From: CALVGQ01 sp964369385
GTDB lineage: Bacteria > Bacillota_I > Bacilli_A > Erysipelotrichales > Erysipelotrichaceae
Length of the DNA stretch: 64,000 nt
Assembly: GCA_964369385.1 (NCBI GenBank)
Contig: CAYJEY010000001.1
Location: 285,517 to 349,516 of the forward strand
Direction: 5' to 3'
Part shown: positions 60,199-64,000 of the stretch, piece by piece
How the letters are laid out: the number at the start of each line of letters is the position of its first letter
Position numbering within the stretch: the stretch's first letter is position 1
Translations under genes and position numbers: made by a program
The notes under the pieces: generated by a model
What the model was told of the DNA's origin: nothing
Database searches by the model: none
Seen by the model: only the letters and a program-made list of their open reading frames with translations

Positions 60199-60291
60199 TA
60201 GAGAAAACAAAATAAAGTTTTATCATTACATTTACAAGCTTGTTGAAAATAACTATATAATCTAAAAGTATTTAAATTATATTCATAATAT

Positions 60292-60340
60292 GAAAAAAAA
60301 GTGTCAAGTTAAGATGAATGACTTAATTTGACACTTTTAA
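60292..60340 (+). terminator. terminator after the diguanylate cyclase gene
   Basis: AAAAAGTGTCAAgTTAAG pairs with CTTAAtTTGACACTTTT, with an 8-base loop. Confidence 0.85.
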
Positions 60341-60384
60341 GCTTTAAAGCCTTTGCTATAAGTGCTATAGTTCACTTGATATTT

Positions 60385-60431
60385 TTTACATCCCTATTTG
60401 TTCGCATTATAGTGAATTCAAATAGTGTAAA
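60385..60431. repeat. imperfect inverted repeat
   Basis: TTTACA (60385-60390), three-base bulge, CTATTTG (60394-60400) against CAAATAG (60419-60425), TGTAAA (60426-60431): a 13-bp stem with an 18-base centre. Could be an operator or an RNA hairpin; no T-tract follows. Confidence 0.6.
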
Positions 60432-60473
60432 GTATTTGTGCTATATTTTTAGAGTGATTATACAGATATATTG

Positions 60474-60521
60474 TTACATTTTTATTATGTAATTTTAGGT
60501 GCTTATGTAATAAAATATAAT
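60474..60521 (+). promoter_or_regulatory. candidate operator-promoter of the two-gene accessory operon
   Basis: TATAAT at 60516-60521 with a weak -35 (TTTTAG, 60493-60498). Around the -35 lie TTACAT (60474-60479) / ATGTAA (60487-60492) and direct repeats TTATGTAAT at 60485-60493 and 60503-60511, 18 bases apart. This looks like a repressor binding site; the binding protein is not known. Confidence 0.5.
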
Positions 60522-60542
60522 AAAGAAAGTGGGAGTGATGAA

Positions 60543-61331
60543 ATGATTTATAGTGTATTAACAAAAGAAGAGGCTCGAAAATTTTTATTAGAAGTTTTTG
60601 GAGATCAAATTGATAGGATTGAATGTTTAAATAAGATTAAAGATGTTGAGGATTATGACTGGTGTAGCAAGTATTCACTTAACATTGATTTAAACGAATT
60701 AATTATTGTAGGATATCACTCTACTTCAGGGAGTGAAGTTTTAACTCAAATACAAAAAAAAGGCTTACTGCCAATAAGTAGTCAATTTAAAGATGGTGGT
60801 TATATTAAGAAGTTTCTATTAAGATATGACATAGATTTTGATTTGGAAACCAAATACTATAGACACATTAAAAAAGATGCTGGGAAAGAAATTGGTCAAG
60901 ATGTTTTAAAAAAATTTAAACCGAGCAATGATAATATTTCATTTAGTCTCTTGCCACGTAAATCCAGCGATACTGGAATATTCAATAAAGGATGTCCTGA
61001 AATACTTTATAATATTGATAATGATAAAAACTTTAAATCATTAATATGCTTAAGTATTGAGCACGAATGGGTAAATTCACACAACGGAAGAAAAGTTTTG
61101 AAAGTTAGGGTTAAATACACTGACTTGAATAAAGGGCGTGGTGGATTCATAGACGATAATGATGAGAAGTTTATTGGAAAATTAATTTCTATAGCACTTT
61201 CTGTGTACAATGGTAATTTCAATACTCATTATTGCTTTGAAACCAATGAAGGTGTATCAATATGTAGTGATAATATTACTGTTATGTCTGATGACGAGTT
61301 AAAGAAGTATTTTGAGGAAACAAATGAATAG
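60543..61331 (+). CDS. unknown accessory protein, possible ADP-ribosyltransferase-like fold
   Basis: 262 aa, soluble, no signal peptide. I do not recognise a named family. Residues about 51-75 read IIVGYHSTSGSEVLTQIQKK then GLLP; a beta strand ending in H-S/T-S followed by a helix and 'GLxP' is the N-terminal pattern of ART-like folds (KptA, PARP-like and RES-type toxins). The middle and end (CLSIEHEWVNSHNGRKVLKVRVKY, SICSDNITVMSDDELKKYFEE) show no other known motif. ATG at 60543 has GGGAG eight bases before; the open frame extends upstream to a TTG at 60471 without a ribosome site. It overlaps the next gene by 8 bases. Confidence 0.6.
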   Translation: MIYSVLTKEEARKFLLEVFGDQIDRIECLNKIKDVEDYDWCSKYSLNIDLNELIIVGYHSTSGSEVLTQIQKKGLLPISSQFKDGGYIKKFLLRYDIDFDLETKYYRHIKKDAGKEIGQDVLKKFKPSNDNISFSLLPRKSSDTGIFNKGCPEILYNIDNDKNFKSLICLSIEHEWVNSHNGRKVLKVRVKYTDLNKGRGGFIDDNDEKFIGKLISIALSVYNGNFNTHYCFETNEGVSICSDNITVMSDDELKKYFEETNE

Positions 61332-63198
61332 TAAAACTATAACTGGACTTAATCACAAGAAAGTAGATATAAGTGATGACGATTCAATAGAATTAGCAAA
61401 TAATAAAGATATTAATTATTTCTTCAGATTAGTTAATTACAACGATAATCTACAAAAAAGTGATAATCAATTGGATTGTCTAAAGAGAAAGCAAGTTAAC
61501 ACAGATGTGACTAACTGGATTAAATCGAATATAGGACAGTTTAAGAACATAGAGACTTTGAGATCAATAGATCGAAAATTTACTAATTGTTACTATGATG
61601 TTTTGCAAAGATACAAAATATATGAGAGTATCGATACAAATGCATTTAACGAAATATTAGATGTTGTCGAAGTTCCGTTTTATTTGATACTTGCCAACAA
61701 ACACCTTGTGGAAAAATACGACAATATTTTATGTGAGAAAATGCTAAAGGTTAATTGCATTAGAGATTTAATGATTATCTATGAAAATTCAAAAGGGTAT
61801 TATCTTCCAAATTCTTTGACAGATGGCAGAATCAACGAAATACTATTATCATATATTCAGTCGGAGAAGGTTAATCCAAATACACTAAATAGAATTATAA
61901 ATAGTAATAATAGAGGGGGCCATCTATTCAAAATTTACGAGCAAACAAAATTCGAAGCAAGTAAAAGAAATGATAAATATTGGAACGATAATAGAGAAGC
62001 ATATTCAACTGGACTTGAGTTTAAAGTCAACGTTTCGTTTGAAAATCTAATAGATGATTATTTCATATTACGTACAGATCCATCTGTGTATGATATTAAA
62101 TATGATAGAAAATGGATTCAAGAAAACAATGACTTTGCGACATTACTCAATAATTTTATTTATTTATTTTGCTTTGTAAACAGCAATGATTCATTGCTAA
62201 GTTCAACAGCATCTTACCCTATAAGTGTACTGGAAGAGTTTCAATTTCATCATAAAAAAAATACATATAGGGCGAGTATTTCATTCTCAATTCATGAAAT
62301 GATAAAAAGAGCAACATTTGAAGGATATTATATGTTTTTAAAGAACAACTTAAACATAAGATTGGAAGAAGTAATACAATGGTTTTTCTCTTATTATCTA
62401 TCAAATGAATTTAATGTACAGAATTTTAAATTTTATTTTGAATATACAGAAAGTTATAGATCTAAGTGCATGATTGTATTTTCATGCTTTGAAGCTGTTA
62501 TGAAACAATTTCAAGAATTAGTAAACAAAAATTATATTGATAATGAATTTTTAAAATTTTCAACATCTCCAATTTCTTTTAATTCAGTAAAGTCATTAAA
62601 TAAAAGAAAATATGCATATATATCGGATGATAAAATTAACAATATTTTTGAACTTCTATTTGATGAAAAGTCAATCTTATCAATTTTAAATAATCACGCT
62701 TCAAAGTATGACACATTTTATGAGGTAATTAAAAATGAAGATGTATCTATTGATAAGTTCGATTCATACGATTTAGAAATTGTAAATACTATTGTTGACT
62801 CGGGTTATATAACTATAAAATCAGGACGAATTTTAATTAATAAGGAAGATGAGTTAAATGTACTCAAGTCGATTTATAAAAATAAATACATGTCAGCAAA
62901 AAATTTTGAAAAAAATAGTAAGTATTTAAAACTGTTCGAAGAACATAATGTTATTTCATATTTGGATACACTCTTAACTCCGGAAGAGTCTGATTACTTT
63001 AGTTATTACTTAGATAATAAGAATTTTGATAATGGATTGTCCATAAGAAATGCATATGCACATGGTTTTTGTCATTTAGAAGATGATGAAAGCGTACATA
63101 AAGATAACTACTTTATTATGCTTAGACTTTTGATATGTATAGTAATAAAAATTAATGACGATTTATGTATCTATGACAAGCAAAAAAATATTGAATAA
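61324..63198 (+). CDS. unknown large accessory protein with C-terminal HEPN-like R-x4-H motif
   Basis: 624 aa, soluble, mostly helical by eye, many Asn, Lys, Tyr and Ile (often ATA codons). No family is recognised for the N-terminal 500 residues. Near the end is LSIRNAYAHGF (Arg about 575, His about 580), the R-x4-H arrangement of HEPN ribonuclease domains, followed by a hydrophobic helix (YFIMLRLLICIVIKIND) as in HEPN proteins such as DUF4209-like ones. The ATG at 61324 has TTGAGGAAA upstream and overlaps the previous gene (ATGAATAG), so they are co-translated. A TTG at 61312 is rejected. Product role is inferred only. Confidence 0.6.
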   Translation: MNSKTITGLNHKKVDISDDDSIELANNKDINYFFRLVNYNDNLQKSDNQLDCLKRKQVNTDVTNWIKSNIGQFKNIETLRSIDRKFTNCYYDVLQRYKIYESIDTNAFNEILDVVEVPFYLILANKHLVEKYDNILCEKMLKVNCIRDLMIIYENSKGYYLPNSLTDGRINEILLSYIQSEKVNPNTLNRIINSNNRGGHLFKIYEQTKFEASKRNDKYWNDNREAYSTGLEFKVNVSFENLIDDYFILRTDPSVYDIKYDRKWIQENNDFATLLNNFIYLFCFVNSNDSLLSSTASYPISVLEEFQFHHKKNTYRASISFSIHEMIKRATFEGYYMFLKNNLNIRLEEVIQWFFSYYLSNEFNVQNFKFYFEYTESYRSKCMIVFSCFEAVMKQFQELVNKNYIDNEFLKFSTSPISFNSVKSLNKRKYAYISDDKINNIFELLFDEKSILSILNNHASKYDTFYEVIKNEDVSIDKFDSYDLEIVNTIVDSGYITIKSGRILINKEDELNVLKSIYKNKYMSAKNFEKNSKYLKLFEEHNVISYLDTLLTPEESDYFSYYLDNKNFDNGLSIRNAYAHGFCHLEDDESVHKDNYFIMLRLLICIVIKINDDLCIYDKQKNIE

Positions 63199-63230
63199 TG
63201 TTTGGTGATTTAATTATGCTTTGCATAAAA

Positions 63231-63258
63231 AGACGCCCCCGATAAAGGCGTCTTCATT
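63231..63258. terminator. bidirectional terminator at the end of the accessory operon
   Basis: AGACGCC (63231-63237) / GGCGTCT (63247-63253); T-rich on both sides. It serves the HEPN-like gene and the convergent membrane-protein gene. Confidence 0.85.
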
Positions 63259-63307
63259 ATTTATTCATATGGTATTTCTTCATTCTTTCATTTCTTTGAT
63301 CAATCAA

Positions 63308-63637
63308 CTATAATCTTTCATTTAATGAGTTCAAATAATCCTTTACAATATAGTAATCATACAGTATTTTTGATAACTGAAAAATCGAGACAGTTGAAAT
63401 GATTACTATAATCGCAATCCCAAAAAATGAAGATGTTGATAAAGGTAGAATCAATATTGCTACAATCGCTGCAACAGAGACAATAACCGTAAAAACTAAA
63501 GCAACCATAATCGTGGTAAACATATATTTATGAAGCTTCTTTTTCTCAAGAGTTCTATCATAAATATACTTTAATACATGGTCTTTTAAATCTTCTATAA
63601 TCAATGCTCGTTCCTTAATTTCTTTATATTCATTCAC
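63308..63637 (-). CDS. hypothetical two-helix membrane protein, 109 aa
   Basis: A charged N-terminal helix (NEYKEIKERALIIEDLKDHVLKYIYDRTLEKKKLHKY) precedes two membrane helices (about residues 34-60 and 65-90: MFTTIMVALVFTVIVSVAAI and FFGIAIIVIISTVSIFQL). The end is YDYYIVKDYLNSLNERL. No family recognised. GTG at 63637 is chosen: GGAGGAGG is ten bases before it. An ATG at 63685 lies inside a terminator hairpin and is rejected. It sits behind a structured leader and converges on the two accessory genes. Confidence 0.7.
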   Translation of the reverse strand: MNEYKEIKERALIIEDLKDHVLKYIYDRTLEKKKLHKYMFTTIMVALVFTVIVSVAAIVAILILPLSTSSFFGIAIIVIISTVSIFQLSKILYDYYIVKDYLNSLNERL

Positions 63638-63843
63638 TTTAATAACCTCCTCCGAAGTGTTCTTATAAAAAAATATTCCAATCATATTAATGGAATATTC
63701 ATCAACTTGAAAATGAAATTAAAGGTGGGGCGATTGTTCCCACATCTCATCGAGCCGAAGCCCTACACTTGACACTTTCGTGTGCGATAGCCATCTTTCT
63801 ATCTTCCTTAATTTCTGTATTGGTGTACTCTGTACTTCAATAC
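63638..63843 (-). promoter_or_regulatory. structured leader with terminator (attenuator) before the membrane-protein gene
   Basis: About 200 nt of minus-strand leader with, in order: a 15-codon reading frame (63794-63747), a hairpin ACAC-GAAA-GTGT and a GGGC-UUCG-GCUC hairpin inside it, a GTGGG / CCCAC hairpin (63743-63725), and a strong terminator AATATTCCA (63699-63691) / TGGAATATT (63680-63672) plus T-tract, only about 30 bases before the GTG. The order promoter, structured leader, terminator, ribosome site, gene is that of an attenuation switch. No known riboswitch class is recognised. Confidence 0.65.
63747..63794 (-). CDS. candidate 15-aa leader peptide
   Basis: Reads MAIAHESVKCRASAR then TGA. 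AAGGAAG lies about nine bases before ATG on the minus strand. It could be a true leader peptide or only an open frame within a structured RNA; translation is not shown by sequence. Confidence 0.4.
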   Translation of the reverse strand: MAIAHESVKCRASAR

Positions 63844-63849
63844 TTTTTT

Positions 63850-63878
63850 ATTATAACGTATCGACCAAAAACTTTCAA
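63850..63878 (-). promoter_or_regulatory. strong promoter of the leader/membrane-protein unit
   Basis: Minus strand TTGAAA (63878-63873), 17-base spacer, perfect TATAAT (63855-63850). Confidence 0.85.
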
Positions 63879-64000
63879 TTCGATATTTTCCAATACAGTT
63901 ACAATAAAGTTAAATTTTTGCCCATTTCAGATACGTACTAACCCCATTTAATGCTATAATTAAAACGTCGAAAAAAGAAAGAAAAAAGAGGGAAATAAAC
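63879..64000 (+). other. window end without a complete gene
   Basis: AT-rich; contains a plus-strand TATAAT at about 63955-63960 and a purine-rich stretch with AGAGGGAAA near 63988-63996 that may be the ribosome site of a gene beyond the window. Nothing else is seen. Confidence 0.35.

Larger units (their letters stand above)
60199..60542. other. gene-free, palindrome-rich intergenic region
   Basis: 344 bases without a credible gene. It holds a terminator (60292-60340), the palindrome GCTTTAAAGC (60341-60350), CTATA-N5-TATAG (60356-60370), a long inverted repeat (60385-60431), and paired TTATGTAAT repeats before the next gene. It marks the boundary between the housekeeping region and the accessory block. 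Confidence 0.6.

Noticed and set aside
63685..63687. Upstream ATG for the 109-aa membrane protein.
   Set aside because: It lies within the terminator hairpin, and the GGAGGAGG ribosome site points to the GTG at 63637.
63760..63795. Leader hairpin with ACGA considered as a guanidine-II (mini-ykkC) riboswitch.
   Set aside because: The loop does not form the required ACGR tetraloop pair of hairpins, and the downstream protein is not an SMR-type exporter.
63769..63951. Plus-strand hydrophobic open frame opposite the leader, resembling a type I toxin.
   Set aside because: It starts with TTG, has no ribosome site, and lies exactly antisense to the promoter and leader of the minus-strand gene.

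Overview
The window reads as chromosomal DNA of a low-G+C Gram-positive bacterium (Firmicutes). It is AT-rich throughout, with strong AGGAGG-type ribosome sites, sigma-A-like TTGACA/TATAAT promoters, T-box leaders before trpS and alaS, and a Gram-positive division and wall set (ftsW, murG, murB, divIB, ezrA, mltG). The SMC is short (980 aa), there are no sporulation genes, and the small proteins IreB, DUF1292 and YlxM are present. I infer an Erysipelotrichia-like lineage; this rests on gene content only, and no rRNA gene is present to test it. No tRNA, CRISPR array, insertion sequence or prophage is visible.

Layout. 1-1419: DNA alkylation repair (alkA fragment, ogt) plus a small ABM-domain protein. 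1583-10427: wall and division genes (ftsW-murG-murB-divIB), then Asp23-family protein, fatty-acid kinase fakA, recG and rnc. 10516-13919: a DbpA-type RNA helicase and a secreted FMN/FAD reductase lipoprotein. 13956-15843 (minus): threonine aldolase and an autonomous rpsD with a structured leader. 15980-20043: ezrA, cysteine desulfurase and thiI (tRNA thiolation). 20168-29970: a duplicated-domain lipoprotein, gltX, GNAT, a B12-type radical SAM protein, rdgB, DUF1461 protein, trmL, small proteins, a RidA protein with a Cys-rich tail, a PHP phosphoesterase and a ComK homologue. 30032-40566: trpS and alaS under T-box control, spx, mnmA, recD2, an XRE/TPR regulator and an AI-2E family permease. 40632-50686: ireB-ruvX-DUF1292-mltG-udk-greA, comEA-comEC, holA, L-serine dehydratase and a U32 protein. 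50777-60198: smc-ftsY-ylxM, ackA, nrnA, hup, a YugP-like metalloprotease and a V4R/GGDEF signalling pair.

The last 3.8 kb (60199-64000) differs. It begins with a palindrome-rich, gene-free stretch, followed by two overlapping genes I do not recognise by name. The first (262 aa) has an N-terminal motif resembling ADP-ribosyltransferase-like folds. The second (624 aa) ends in an R-x4-H motif of the kind used by HEPN ribonucleases. Facing them is a 109-aa two-helix membrane protein behind a structured leader that contains a 15-codon reading frame and a terminator directly before the gene. This block is the best candidate for an undescribed system (defence, toxin or stress response), but that is inference from motifs and context.

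Starts were chosen from Shine-Dalgarno spacing and family alignment from memory. No database search was possible.
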